The translations under genes were made by a program, and so were the position numbers. From AP-15 sp963775875 (GTDB lineage Bacteria > Pseudomonadota > Alphaproteobacteria > ATCC43930 > CGMCC-115725): a stretch of 64,000 nt of DNA. Shown in pieces: positions 25,966-34,744 of the stretch. How positions within the stretch are numbered: the first letter of the stretch is position 1; each line of letters begins with the position of its first letter. The stretch spans positions 62,001 through 126,000 of the forward strand of contig CAVZKP010000025.1 in the NCBI GenBank assembly GCA_963775875.1, in the 5' to 3' direction. Under the pieces are notes generated by a model that saw nothing but the letters and a program-made list of their open reading frames with translations, ran no database searches and was not told where the DNA came from.

Positions 25966-26241
25966 CTAGGCTGCGCCTTCAAATGAGATGCCGTTCGCGA
26001 CGATGGGCAGGCCAGCGTTAACATGCGCGACGATTGCAAGCGGAACCAGTTTGGCGGGACGCCAGCGCGCTATCGGACCGTCGCCAATGGCATAACTGCC
26101 GCACCGGAGCTCGGTAGAAGGATGCTGGGCGTATTTCCACGGGCCTGCCCGTATCAGATCGATCGCCGACCGGGTTGCGAAATCGAGGTGCAGGGCGCCC
26201 GAGAAGTCCCCGGGGTGTATGGAATAGCTTCTTCTGTTCAT
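25966..26241 (-). CDS. Small protein of the integrative element, unknown function
   Basis: 91 residues from ATG 26241 (MNRRSYSIHPGDFSGALHLD), overlapping the stop of the DUF3102-like gene (ATGA at 26238-26241). No signal peptide or membrane segment. Contains FATRSAIDLIRAGPWKYAQH and RWRPAKLVPLAIVAHVNAG. Family not recognised. It lies 84 bp upstream of the primase start and is probably cotranscribed with it. Confidence 0.6.
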   Translation of the reverse strand: MNRRSYSIHPGDFSGALHLDFATRSAIDLIRAGPWKYAQHPSTELRCGSYAIGDGPIARWRPAKLVPLAIVAHVNAGLPIVANGISFEGAA

Positions 26242-27536
26242 GGCGCCTCTCTTGGCCGTGACGGCGCAGACATATCGAGAAACCGCTCCCGTTGCGCGAG
26301 GCTGGCCTTCCTCGCGACGGTCCGAAACGGCAACAGGCTCTTGGTAATGATGGGGTGTTCGTCGGGACGGCCGGTTATCGGGCAACCGTCTTCGAGCCAC
26401 TGCCGCCCGCGCCACTGCGTGTTCGGCTTCAGAGGCGACCAGTGGACCATAAGGTCCTCGGCCGAGACGTCGGCTGACGGCTCGGGGACAATCAATCGCG
26501 ATTCCTCTTCAGACACTGTCTCGATGGCCATAAGGCCCCCAGCCAACACATCGCCTGTTGGTCCAGATGCCAGGACTAGCGGTATTTTTGCCGCTAACTC
26601 GATCGCGATGGGCTCATTAGTCGCGACCTCGCTTGACGGCTCGAGGACCACAGCCTGGAGTCCCGCCTGCGCCGCTGTTCCCACGGGGGTGAGCTCCCTA
26701 GGCAACGCATCGGATGTCAGTTCGGGTGCCACAACCAGCGGCGCCATCGCTACCACTGGATCGCCACCACTTGACCAGATCTCGGCCACGGCGGCCGCTG
26801 CCAACGAGATTCGCTTGGGCTCTGCCCCGTCGAGTCCACGTTCGGTGACTAGCCTCTCATGGCGGGCCATCAGGGCCCGTTCCACGCTCGAGAGGTTGGC
26901 TTTCGTCAAAAGCGCCATGAACTCGTCTATGCGGTCCCAGCCAACCAGCATTTCGACAAGCTCATTCGTCGTGGTGGCTTGCTCCGCCTGACTGGCTTCG
27001 GAGGCCGTGGGCCCGCCGCCACTCATCGCCTCTTGCTCACGCTCCCCTTCTGAAGTGGGGCTCGCTGCTTCCACACATGCTCTACGCGCTCGAACCTCAG
27101 CCTTTTTTGCTTCGGAAATCCGGCGTTTGATCCGAGCTGCAGTGGGTGTCTCGCCCACCGCGATCTCGCCTACGATCTCATTAACGACGTCTTGCGGGGC
27201 CGATCGGGCGGAGAGCGCCAGAAGCCCGTCCGGCGGCAAATACGACAACTTGTCGTTTTTCTCCACCAGCTCGACCGCCCGCATGGCCCGTTCCGCGGTC
27301 CGGATGTTCATCTGGCAAGCAGTCCCGACCCATTTGACAGAGCAGCCGTGTTCGACCCGCGCTTTGGCTCCGATTAACTCCCGGCCGACGTCGAGGACCG
27401 CACCGCGTTGAATATCGCGAACACGGCCGGCACGGTCGCGCATCTTGTCGGCAAGATCCGCTGCGAGGACGCCGTAGTTGAATGACGTCGGCACCGCCAA
27501 AGACCCGTTCCCGGGCACTATTTTGGCCCCAGTCAT
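26238..27536 (-). CDS. DUF3102-like protein of the integrative element
   Basis: 432 residues from ATG 27536 behind GGCAGGAGGG. The N-terminal 150 residues resemble DUF3102: ADKMRDRAGRVRDIQRGAVL, DVGRELIGAKARVEHGCSVK and WVGTACQMNIRTAERAMRAV. The long C-terminal part is acidic, Ala/Pro-rich and low in complexity, and probably disordered. DUF3102 proteins are common in phages and plasmids, with a proposed DNA-related role that is not proven. Both gene ends overlap neighbours by ATGA, so it is in the middle of a tightly coupled operon. Confidence 0.7.
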   Translation of the reverse strand: MTGAKIVPGNGSLAVPTSFNYGVLAADLADKMRDRAGRVRDIQRGAVLDVGRELIGAKARVEHGCSVKWVGTACQMNIRTAERAMRAVELVEKNDKLSYLPPDGLLALSARSAPQDVVNEIVGEIAVGETPTAARIKRRISEAKKAEVRARRACVEAASPTSEGEREQEAMSGGGPTASEASQAEQATTTNELVEMLVGWDRIDEFMALLTKANLSSVERALMARHERLVTERGLDGAEPKRISLAAAAVAEIWSSGGDPVVAMAPLVVAPELTSDALPRELTPVGTAAQAGLQAVVLEPSSEVATNEPIAIELAAKIPLVLASGPTGDVLAGGLMAIETVSEEESRLIVPEPSADVSAEDLMVHWSPLKPNTQWRGRQWLEDGCPITGRPDEHPIITKSLLPFRTVARKASLAQRERFLDMSAPSRPREAP

Positions 27537-27745
27537 GATTGCCCTCCTGCCTGCGTTGGGTTTGCAGCGGCCCGGGCTTCCATCCGTCGCGCCCATTGTG
27601 CCCCGGCCTCGCGAGCAATGAGCGTCCGCCTTCCCGCTTTGAAAAAAACCGGTCCCTCACCTCTGCCAATCAGATTGTACAGGTGCGCACGCGATATCCT
27701 GAAGGCGTCGCAGAACTCAGGAACTGTAAATGCTACTCTGTCCAT
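27533..27745 (-). CDS. AlpA/excisionase-like helix-turn-helix protein
   Basis: 70 residues from ATG 27745, preceded by GCAGGAGACC. The sequence MDRVAFTVPEFCDAFRISRA and HLYNLIGRGEGPVFFKAGRR is the MerR-like HTH of excisionase or AlpA-type proteins (a 'target-DNA, then wing' layout). Such proteins control excision or activate element genes. It is the first gene of the leftward operon (HTH, DUF3102-like, small protein, primase) and overlaps the next start by ATGA. Confidence 0.75.
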   Translation of the reverse strand: MDRVAFTVPEFCDAFRISRAHLYNLIGRGEGPVFFKAGRRTLIAREAGAQWARRMEARAAANPTQAGGQS

Positions 27746-28021
27746 GTGAGGTCTCCTGCTTCGAGTGTGATCTTCAGCAGCATTACTGCTGGGATGTTTC
27801 GAGGAACCCTTCTTCCGGCACGCTTCGGCCGCAATCGACAAGCTCGGTGATGCCTGTGACCCGAGCGCATCCGGGAAAGGGTTTCTCAAGCCACCGCATG
27901 GTACGGTGGTCTTCTAGGTGACGCCCGCAACCACACGTTCATATTAGAAACTACGAAGGGGCGCCGGGATAGGATTGCGGGTACACCCGCGAGCACGAGT
28001 GTCCCGTTGTCCCAGGTGAAC

Positions 28022-28993
28022 ATGATAAAAATTTCGATGGTCGTGAAGGAGACGCTCGCTCAGCTCCAGGAGGCCTTTCCGGACGAGAGGCATTGCGAGG
28101 TCTACCTATTCAGGAGGCGCTGGCCGAACGGCTTCGTCTGCCCAAATTGCGGCTTCGGGCGCTATGCGGCACTCAACACCCGAGCCCATACCTATGAATG
28201 CTTACGCTGCCACAAACAGCCCTCGAACACCGCCGGCACGGTCATGCACCGCTCGAAGCTGCCACTGACGGTCTGGTTTGGCGCAATCCATCTCATCACG
28301 GCCCGATCCAATGATATTTCGGCGGGAAAGCTCCGGACGTGGTTGCGCATCGAGAAAAACAGCGCCCGACTTCTAAAGCATAAGCTGGATCGATTGAGGG
28401 CAGCGGACTGTGAGAGACTTGATAGCCTCGTTGCAGTCAATCAAATCGAACTGTGGCATCATTCTGGGCACCGTTTGATCATCTTGGCCGCCCTAGAAAT
28501 GAACTCTGATCACATCCGTTTGGCCGCGGTCTCAGACGATTCTCCAGGATCTATCGAGAGCTTCGTTCAGGCCAACGTAAAACGCGGAACAGTCCTACTG
28601 ACTCGCGGTCCGAAGTATCGCGATCTTACCGGCTATGATTGCCAATTCATCGGGTTGGGCGCGAGCTCACAAAGGCTTCAGGGCGTCTTGTCGCATGCAG
28701 AAACCTGGATGAACCAGTTCGGAAGATTTCACCATGAGCTGCTTAACGATCATCTCCAGAAGTATGTCGACCACCGCAACCGCAGCCTCCCTAGACGGCA
28801 AGCCTCGTTCGACGCTATGATTGACCTACTCTTAGATCATGAGCCGATGGGTTACTGGAACCTCGTCGGGCGAGAAAATCCCAGAAAAGGCATCCCGGCG
28901 ACCCGTCGTTCACCGCGTCGCCGTAGAAGGCAACCGGCATGCAGCAAGATTGCTTGGGCCGAACCCATGCTCCCGCCTCTACGCCCGCACTGA
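28022..28993 (+). CDS. IS1595/ISXO2-like transposase homologue with altered catalytic residues
   Basis: 323 residues from ATG 28022; TTG and GTG starts lie 5 and 2 codons upstream. An N-terminal zinc ribbon FVCPNCGFGRYAALNTRAHT with ECLRCHKQPSNTAGTVMH is followed by the usual PLTVWFGAIHLITARSNDIS region. The ISXO2 DDE domain then appears without its expected acidic motif: where 'VEVDETYIGG' is normal it has LVAVNQIELWHHSG. Where a TDG/D stands it has VLLTRGPKYRDL. The end LNDHLQKYVDHRNRSLPRRQ is conserved. It looks intact but catalytically changed; domestication or decay are both possible. A basic, frame-shifted-looking tail begins near residue 290. Confidence 0.65.
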   Translation: MIKISMVVKETLAQLQEAFPDERHCEVYLFRRRWPNGFVCPNCGFGRYAALNTRAHTYECLRCHKQPSNTAGTVMHRSKLPLTVWFGAIHLITARSNDISAGKLRTWLRIEKNSARLLKHKLDRLRAADCERLDSLVAVNQIELWHHSGHRLIILAALEMNSDHIRLAAVSDDSPGSIESFVQANVKRGTVLLTRGPKYRDLTGYDCQFIGLGASSQRLQGVLSHAETWMNQFGRFHHELLNDHLQKYVDHRNRSLPRRQASFDAMIDLLLDHEPMGYWNLVGRENPRKGIPATRRSPRRRRRQPACSKIAWAEPMLPPLRPH

Positions 28994-29240
28994 ATCCCCG
29001 CTCACGCGGCCACTGATCGTCACGACATTTGCCCGCGCCCTCGGGGTCTCGCAGAACCGCGCCCATGTCTCCATGATTTGCCGGCGCTTCTGGAATAGGT
29101 CGCCACAGCGGTATGCGGCCTCGACCTTGTCGCCGACCGTGTGCGCCAGCGCCATCTCGGCAACCTCGTGCGGAAAATTCGTGCGCTCTGCCGCCCAATC
29201 GCGAAAGCTCGACAGGAACCCATCCGTTTGGGAAGCGCCA
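28979..29240 (-). pseudogene. C-terminal fragment of a P4-type tyrosine integrase
   Basis: The reverse frame gives FLSSFRDWAAERTNFPHEVA, EMALAHTVGDKVEAAYRCGD and LFQKRRQIMETWARFCE. This is the typical end of P4/prophage CP4-57-like integrases: the FRDWAAE block after the catalytic H-x-x-R, the HT..D..AYRR..L segment with the usual tyrosine, and the RR..ME.WA tail. N-terminal and central catalytic regions are absent, so this is a remnant of a second integration module. Confidence 0.7.
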
Positions 29241-29514
29241 GCATCGCCATATTCGAGAGTGGCATGCCTCTCCTGCCGGCTGGAAATACGCTGTCGCCTT
29301 GCGGATCTCCGAGGACCGCCGGCGCTGTGGTAGAGAGCGGTACCCGGGACGGAAGCTCGAACTCCCGCGTAGGTTGTCGCGTACTTCCAATTCAACCGCG
29401 CACGAAAGTGTTCGCTATCACGGAAAAACTGAAGACTCTGCTCTTGCATACCGGCCGCCACACGCGATTTGATGCGGGCGCTCTTGCTGCTTTCAAGGGG
29501 GCTCTACGAGGCTC

Positions 29515-30573
29515 ATGCCGCTCAAAGTTGTCCGCCGAGGATCGACCGGCGCGCTCACGATCTCCGGGACGGTCGCGGGGCAGCGAGTTCAGCGACGTGC
29601 TCAGAGCGACAGCCAGAAGCTCGCCGAGGAGGAGGCTGCCGCCCTCGAGACCCAGATCCTCCGAACCGAATGGCACGGGGAACGTCGTGGATCTCGCTCG
29701 TTCGCGGCGGCGGTGAACAGCTACCTCGCCGTCCAGCCGCGTCACGAGAACACGAAACGCCGGCTCAACCGCCTTCTGCTGGCGCTGGGCGACGTCGAGC
29801 TGTCCGCGATTGACCAGGACACCGTAACCCGCCTCCACGCTATGCTACGTCCTGGTGCGGGCCCGGCGACCATCAAGCGGGAGATCGTCACCCAGCTCCA
29901 CGCCGTGCTTCACCATGCGCACCGCCGGGGCTGGTGCGACCGGCCGCAGCTCATCGCGCCGTCGCAGCCGGCCGGCCGCACCAACTTCATTCTGCCGGCT
30001 GAGGCCCAGCGGCTGATCGCGGCCGCGGCCCCGCACCTGCGCCCCCTGATCATCTTCCTGCTCGGCACCGGCGCGCGCGTCTCCGAGGCCGTCTACCTTG
30101 ACTGGCGAGACGTGGACCTCGCCGGCGCGCGGGCGATCTTCTGGCCCGACCAGACGAAGAGCCGGCGCCGGCGCAACGTCGACCTGCCCGAGCGCGTCGT
30201 CGCGGTGCTGGCCAACCCGGCGCGACGCGACGGCGCCGTCTTTCGGCGGCCGGATGGGCAGCCCTATGCCGACCACGGTGGCGAGAACGGCGGCCAGTTC
30301 AAGACTGCCTGGCGAGGAGCGATCCGGCGAGCCGGGCTCAGCCGCGAGTTCACGCCCCACACCTGCCGCCATACCTGGGCCAGCTGGCACTACGCCCTCC
30401 ACCGGGACCTGCTGAGGCTCAAGACCGAGGGTGGCTGGTCAAGCACGCTGATGGTCGAGCGCTACGCGCACCTTCTGCCGGCCGGCCATGAGGCGGCGAT
30501 CCGGCAGTTCCTCAGCGAGGCGTCCTGTGATCAGGCGGTGACCGTCGTCACTCGCCTGCGCGCAAGCCTTTGA
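29515..30573 (+). CDS. Tyrosine recombinase / phage-type integrase
   Basis: 352 residues from ATG 29515. The catalytic domain has the first arginine in FLLGTGARVSEAVYLDWRDV, a lysine region DQTKSRRRRNVDLPERVV, the H-x-x-R in FTPHTCRHTWASWHYALHRD, a H/W position in TEGGWSSTLMVERYAHLLPA and the nucleophilic tyrosine in MVERYAHL. The N-terminal SAM-like DNA-binding domain precedes it. It ends about 25 bp before a tRNA-like 3' end, the common int-att arrangement, and is transcribed towards it. It is the best candidate integrase for the element. Confidence 0.92.
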   Translation: MPLKVVRRGSTGALTISGTVAGQRVQRRAQSDSQKLAEEEAAALETQILRTEWHGERRGSRSFAAAVNSYLAVQPRHENTKRRLNRLLLALGDVELSAIDQDTVTRLHAMLRPGAGPATIKREIVTQLHAVLHHAHRRGWCDRPQLIAPSQPAGRTNFILPAEAQRLIAAAAPHLRPLIIFLLGTGARVSEAVYLDWRDVDLAGARAIFWPDQTKSRRRRNVDLPERVVAVLANPARRDGAVFRRPDGQPYADHGGENGGQFKTAWRGAIRRAGLSREFTPHTCRHTWASWHYALHRDLLRLKTEGGWSSTLMVERYAHLLPAGHEAAIRQFLSEASCDQAVTVVTRLRASL

Positions 30574-30599
30574 GATAACATATTTTTCTGGGCGCAGAC

Positions 30600-30651
30600 T
30601 CTTCCAGCACATGGGAGAGGTCAGGGGTTCGATTCCCTTTCGCGCCTACCA
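30600..30651 (+). other. tRNA-like 3' end, probable attachment site of the integrative element
   Basis: The segment has a 7-bp hairpin CTCTTCC/GGGAGAG with loop AGCACAT, then AGGTC, the T-arm AGGGGTTCGATTCCCTT and an acceptor-like CGCGCCTACCA with encoded CCA at 30649-30651. The T-loop TTCGATT is canonical. The anticodon loop lacks U33, the acceptor part has one base too many for a standard tRNA, and no D-arm or 5' half is present. It is therefore a 3' tRNA (or tmRNA-like) segment, as left by integration, next to the integrase. The other attachment copy was not found in the window. Confidence 0.5.
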
Positions 30652-30736
30652 GGCCGCCACGGCTTGACGCACCTCTATCGACCGCGGCGGCGCGCCGGCG
30701 TAGGCTTTGCGCCTGGGCAAAAGCGGAGGCGGGAAC

Positions 30737-31615
30737 ATGCAAGTCACGCGGATCGGCGACTTCGAGGTGCGGCGGATCACCGAATATGAGGGGCCGTTTA
30801 TCGCACCGGCGGATTTCCTTCCCGATTTCGACCCCGAAGTGCTGCGCGCCAACCCGGAGCTGACCGGACCGCGGCTGATCGACCCGGCGACCGGCAAGCT
30901 GATCTTCAGCTTTCACAGCTTTGTGCTGAAGACCGGGCATCACACGATCCTCGTCGATTCCTGCCTCGGCAACGACAAGGAACGCCCGTCGCGCCCGCAA
31001 TTCCATCATCTGCGCACTCCCTATCTCGCCGACCTCGCCGCCGCCGGGGTCCAGCCCGAACAGGTCGACTTTGTCATGTGCACCCATCTGCATTGGGACC
31101 ATGTCGGCTGGAACACAAGGCTCGAAAACGGCCACTGGGTCCCGACCTTTCCCAATGCGCGCTACATCATGGCGCGGCGCGAGTTCGACCATTGGCAGGG
31201 GGTGCAGCAGCAGGGCGGCGAGTCGCCGCATCGGCTTGCCTTCGAGGACAGCGTGCTGCCGGTGGTGCGCACCGGGCAGTCGCAGCTGGTCGACGACGAT
31301 TTCGCGCTCGAAGACGGGCTGTGGTTCGAGGCCGCCCCGGGCCACACGCCCGGCAATGTCGTGATCCACGCGCGCTCGGGCGATGAGCGCGCCGTATTCA
31401 TCGGCGACGTGCTGCACCACCAGCTGCAACTGGCCAAGCCGGAATGGTCGACCGCCGCCTGCACCGACCGCGAATTGTCGCGCCAGACCCGCATGCGGCT
31501 GATCGAAGAGCACGCCGAGCGCGGCACCCGGCTGCTGCCGGCGCATTTCCCGGCGCCGACCGTCGGCCGCATCCGCCGCCACGGCAGCGCCTACCGCTAC
31601 GAATTCGAGCAATGA
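30737..31615 (+). CDS. MBL-fold metallo-hydrolase
   Basis: 292 residues from ATG 30737 behind GGAGGCGGG. The metal motif THLHWDHVGWNTRLENGHWV (HxHxDH), a second histidine in FEAAPGHTPGNVVIHARSGD and the metal ligand in VFIGDVLHHQLQ place it in the metallo-beta-lactamase superfamily. The substrate may be a lactone, ester or thioester; it cannot be decided here. First gene of the core-like half, just past the attachment site. Confidence 0.9.
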   Translation: MQVTRIGDFEVRRITEYEGPFIAPADFLPDFDPEVLRANPELTGPRLIDPATGKLIFSFHSFVLKTGHHTILVDSCLGNDKERPSRPQFHHLRTPYLADLAAAGVQPEQVDFVMCTHLHWDHVGWNTRLENGHWVPTFPNARYIMARREFDHWQGVQQQGGESPHRLAFEDSVLPVVRTGQSQLVDDDFALEDGLWFEAAPGHTPGNVVIHARSGDERAVFIGDVLHHQLQLAKPEWSTAACTDRELSRQTRMRLIEEHAERGTRLLPAHFPAPTVGRIRRHGSAYRYEFEQ

Positions 31616-31636
31616 TCTGCTGGTGCGACTAATCCT

Positions 31637-31717
31637 GTTGTCACCCCCGCGCAAGCGGGGGCCCAGGCCCTCAGAGCGCTGGGCCCTGGGTTCCCGCTTT
31701 CGCGGGAATGACGGAAT
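31637..31717. repeat. Interspersed palindromic repeat (Pro-Arg-Lys-Arg type)
   Basis: CACCCCCGCGCAAGCGGGGG and, on the other arm, TTCCCGCTTTCGCGGGAATG form nested inverted repeats around a GGCCCTGGG core. This is a very common intergenic element in alpha- and betaproteobacterial genomes. It lies between the MBL-fold gene and the TPP-enzyme gene. Confidence 0.75.
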
Positions 31718-31737
31718 AACCGCTGCGAGGGATGACA

Positions 31738-33373
31738 ATGACCAGGATGACGGGCGGCGCGGCAGTGGTCGAGATGCTGCGCCGGCACGGGGTGGACACG
31801 ATCTTCGCCTTGCCGGGGGTGCAGAACGACGCGCTGTTCGTCGCCTTCTACGATGCCGGCGAGGGGTTGCGGGTGATCCATACCCGGCACGAGCAGGGTG
31901 CTGCCTATATGGCGCTCGGCTATGCGCGGGCGAGCGGCAAGGTCGGGACCTATGCGGTGGTGCCGGGGCCGGGGCTGCTCAACACCACGGCGGCGCTCGC
32001 CACCGCTTACGCCACCAACGCGCCGGTCTTGTGCATCAGCGGCCAGATCCCGTCCGACATGATCGGGCGCGGCTTTGGCTTGTTGCACGAGATCCCCGAT
32101 CAGCTCGGCATCCTCAAACGGCTGACCAAATGGGCGGCGCGGATCGAGCATCCGACCCAGACCGGCAAGCTGGTCAACGAGGCGTTCCGCCAGTTGCATG
32201 ACGGCCGGCCGCGCCCGGTCGGCATCGAGATCCCGCCCGACGTGCTGGCGCTCGAAACCGAAATCATCCTGCCCGCGGCCGAAGCCCCGCCGCCGGTCAC
32301 CGAGCCCGATCCCGAATTGATCGACAAGGCCGCAGCCCTGCTCGCCGCGGCGAAGAAGCCTTTGCTGTTTGTCGGCAGCGGCGCCGTCGACGCGGCCGAG
32401 GAGGCGCTGGCGATCGCCGAAATGCTGCAGATCCCGGTCGTCAGCTTTAGCGGCGGCAAGGGCATCGTCAGCGACCGCCACTATCTGGCGCAATCGGCCT
32501 TGGCCGGGCACGAATTGTGGCGCGAGGCCGACATCGTGCTGGCGGTCGGGACCCGGCTGCACCAGCCGCAATTGCGCTGGGGCGTCGACCGCGACCTGAA
32601 GCTGATCCGGATCGACCTCGACCCGGTCGAGATCACCCGCTACTTCAGGCCGGCGCTGGGCATCGTCGCCGACGCCAAAGCCGGGCTCGCCGCTCTCTAC
32701 CGCGCCCTCGCTGCGGCATGCCCCGAGCCGGCCGTCGCGCCGGGACGAACTCGAAGCGCTGAAAGCCGCCACCCTCGCCCGGCTCGACCAGCAACTCGGC
32801 CCGCAATGCGAATATCTGCGGGCGATCCGCGGCGAATTGCCGGATGACGGCATCTATGTCGAGGATCTGACCCAAATCGGCTATGTCGGGCGGATGGCGT
32901 TCCCGGTCTACCAGCCGCGCACCTATATCCACAGCGGCTATCAGGGCACCTTGGGCTTTGGCTTTGCGACGGCGCTCGGCGCCAAAATCGGCCGGCCCGA
33001 CCGGCCGGTGGTCTCGGTTTCGGGCGATGGCGGGTTCATGTTCAACGTCCAGGAACTCTCGACCGCGGTGCGGCACGGCATCGACATCGTCGCCATCGTC
33101 TTTGCCGACGGCGCCTACGGCAATGTCCGCCGCATGCAGAAGGAGGATTACGGCAACAAGCTGATCGGGGTCGATCTGCACAACCCGCACTTCCCGAAAC
33201 TGGCCGAGAGCTTTGGCGCGGCCGGAATGCGCACCACCACCCCCGACGGGCTGCGCCGCGAGCTCGCCGCCGCGCTCAAACGGCGCGGCACGACCCTGAT
33301 CGAAGTCGCCGTCGGCGAGATGCCCGACCCGTGGAAAGTGCTGATCCCGCCCCGCATCCGCGGCGGAAGGTAG
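31738..33373 (+). pseudogene. Thiamine-diphosphate enzyme (acetolactate synthase/AruI-like), one frameshift
   Basis: Starts MTRMTGGAAVVEMLRRHGVD; the catalytic glutamate is in VIHTRHEQGAAYMALGYARA; a central domain has LLFVGSGAVDAAEEALAIAE. The C-terminal ThDP motif is VVSVSGDGGFMFNVQELSTA (GDG...N) and GYVGRMAFPVYQPRTYIHSG precedes it. Near 32735 the frame breaks; one base less restores 544 residues, a normal ThDP enzyme length. ATG 31738 is better spaced from GCGAGG than 31732. A guanidino-acid hydrolase-like gene starts 7 bp after the stop, so 2-ketoarginine decarboxylase (AruI-like) is plausible but unproven; acetolactate synthase-like or oxalyl-type enzymes are alternatives. Confidence 0.8.
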
Positions 33374-33380
33374 TCGACCA

Positions 33381-34442
33381 ATGTTCGACAGGGAAAAACT
33401 CGACGCGTTGCGGGCCAAATACGAGGGCGCCAAGGAAACCGAAATTGCGCCCGAGCAATTCCGCAAGGCGCTCGGCCTGGTGTTCGGCGAGCGCTATCGC
33501 CGGGCGATGCCCTATGCCGGGGTCTCGACCCTGCTCGACGCGCCGTATCGGCCGGACGCGCCCGATCTGCCCGATTTCGCCGGGCTCGATGTGGCATTGG
33601 TCGGGGTGCCGATGGATCTCGGCGTCACCAACCGCGCCGGCGCCCGGTTCGGCCCGCGGGCGGTGCGCGAGGTCGAGCGCATCGGCCCCTACAACCACGC
33701 GCTCGCGGTCGCCCCCAAGGGCGAATGCAACGTCGCCGATATCGGCGATGTGCCGTTGCGCTCGCGCTTCAGCCTCGGCGATTCGATCGAGGACATCGCC
33801 GCGTTCTATGCCCGCATCCAGGCCGCCGGGGTGCGGCCGGTCTCGGTCGGCGGCGACCATTCGGTCACCTTTCCGATCCTCAAATCGCTCGGCGCCGAGC
33901 GGCCGGTCGGCCTCGTCCATATCGACGCCCATTGCGACACGATGGGCGAGATCGAGGGGTCGAAATTCCACCATGGCGGCCCGTTCCGCCAGGCCGTGCT
34001 GGCCGGCGCGCTTGACCCCGAGCGCACGATCCAGATCGGCATCCGCGGCCCGGCCGAGATCTTTTGGGGCTTCTCCTACGAATCCGGGATGACCGTATTG
34101 CATATCGAGGATGTCGACCGGCTCGGCATCGCCGGCGTCGTCGAGAAGGCGCGCGCGGTCGTCGGCGATGGGCCGACCTATATCTCGTTCGATGTCGACG
34201 GGCTCGACCCGGCCTTTACCCCCGGCACCGGCACGCCCGAAGCCGGCGGGCTCACCCCGCGCGAGGCGCAGGCGATCCTGCACGGCCTCAAGGGCCTCGA
34301 CATCATCGGCGGCGACGTCGTCGAGGTGGCCCCGCAATACGACGCCACCAGCAACACCGCGATGGTCGGCGCGCAAATGCTGTTCGAGATTTTTTCGCTG
34401 GTGACCCTCGGCCCGAGCTTCAAGCGCCGCGCCGCCTCCTGA
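33381..34442 (+). CDS. Ureohydrolase (agmatinase/guanidinobutyrase-like)
   Basis: 353 residues from ATG 33381. The binuclear-manganese motifs are all present: SVGGDHSVTFPILKSLG, LVHIDAHCDTMGEIEGSKFH and YISFDVDGLDPAFTPGTGTP. This is the arginase/agmatinase/guanidinobutyrase family, releasing urea from a guanidino compound. The substrate is not determined by these motifs; guanidinobutyrate or 3-guanidinopropionate are plausible given the ThDP enzyme just upstream. Spacing of 7 bp and the same direction suggest one operon. Confidence 0.9.
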   Translation: MFDREKLDALRAKYEGAKETEIAPEQFRKALGLVFGERYRRAMPYAGVSTLLDAPYRPDAPDLPDFAGLDVALVGVPMDLGVTNRAGARFGPRAVREVERIGPYNHALAVAPKGECNVADIGDVPLRSRFSLGDSIEDIAAFYARIQAAGVRPVSVGGDHSVTFPILKSLGAERPVGLVHIDAHCDTMGEIEGSKFHHGGPFRQAVLAGALDPERTIQIGIRGPAEIFWGFSYESGMTVLHIEDVDRLGIAGVVEKARAVVGDGPTYISFDVDGLDPAFTPGTGTPEAGGLTPREAQAILHGLKGLDIIGGDVVEVAPQYDATSNTAMVGAQMLFEIFSLVTLGPSFKRRAAS

Positions 34443-34744
34443 CTTTCGATCTGTCATGGGCGGGCTTGGTCCACGGCTGTCCGGTTTGGGTTTTGATGCG
34501 ACCCCGGCGCATCGGCCAAAGAGGCGAACCAACCAAGGCCGTCATGGCCGGGCTCGTCCCACGGCTGTCCGGTTCAGGTCTGGATGCAAGTTCACCGGGC
34601 TATTCGAGATATTCGCTCCTCCTCGAGGCCGTCATGGCCGGACTTGTCCGGCCATCCGACGTGCCCCGATCGGGGGGCCGAAGAGAGCGTGGATCACCGC
34701 GGGTCAGGCCCGGTAGATGACGAACCTGGGTAGGCTCGGCATTC
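34443..34744. repeat. Degenerate repeats of a CATGGCCGGGCT-type element
   Basis: The segment contains at least three related copies, near 34455, 34543 and 34632, of a CATGG(G/C)CGGGCTTGTCC-like unit and of CACGGCTGTCCGGTT, in tandem between convergent genes. This type of palindromic repeat is common in alphaproteobacterial chromosomes. No gene is present. Confidence 0.65.

Noticed and set aside
30576..30651. Complete tRNA or tRNA-Sec gene at the integrase end
   Set aside because: The D-arm and 5' acceptor strand are absent, U33 is missing and the discriminator is not the G73 expected for tRNA-Sec; only a 3' segment is supported.
30548..31738. Leftward frame of about 396 codons over the MBL-fold gene, with GAKGNRTPDL near its C-terminal end
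   Set aside because: GNRTPDL-type peptides come from reading a tRNA T-arm on the opposite strand. The rest is antisense of the MBL-fold gene and the palindromic repeat.
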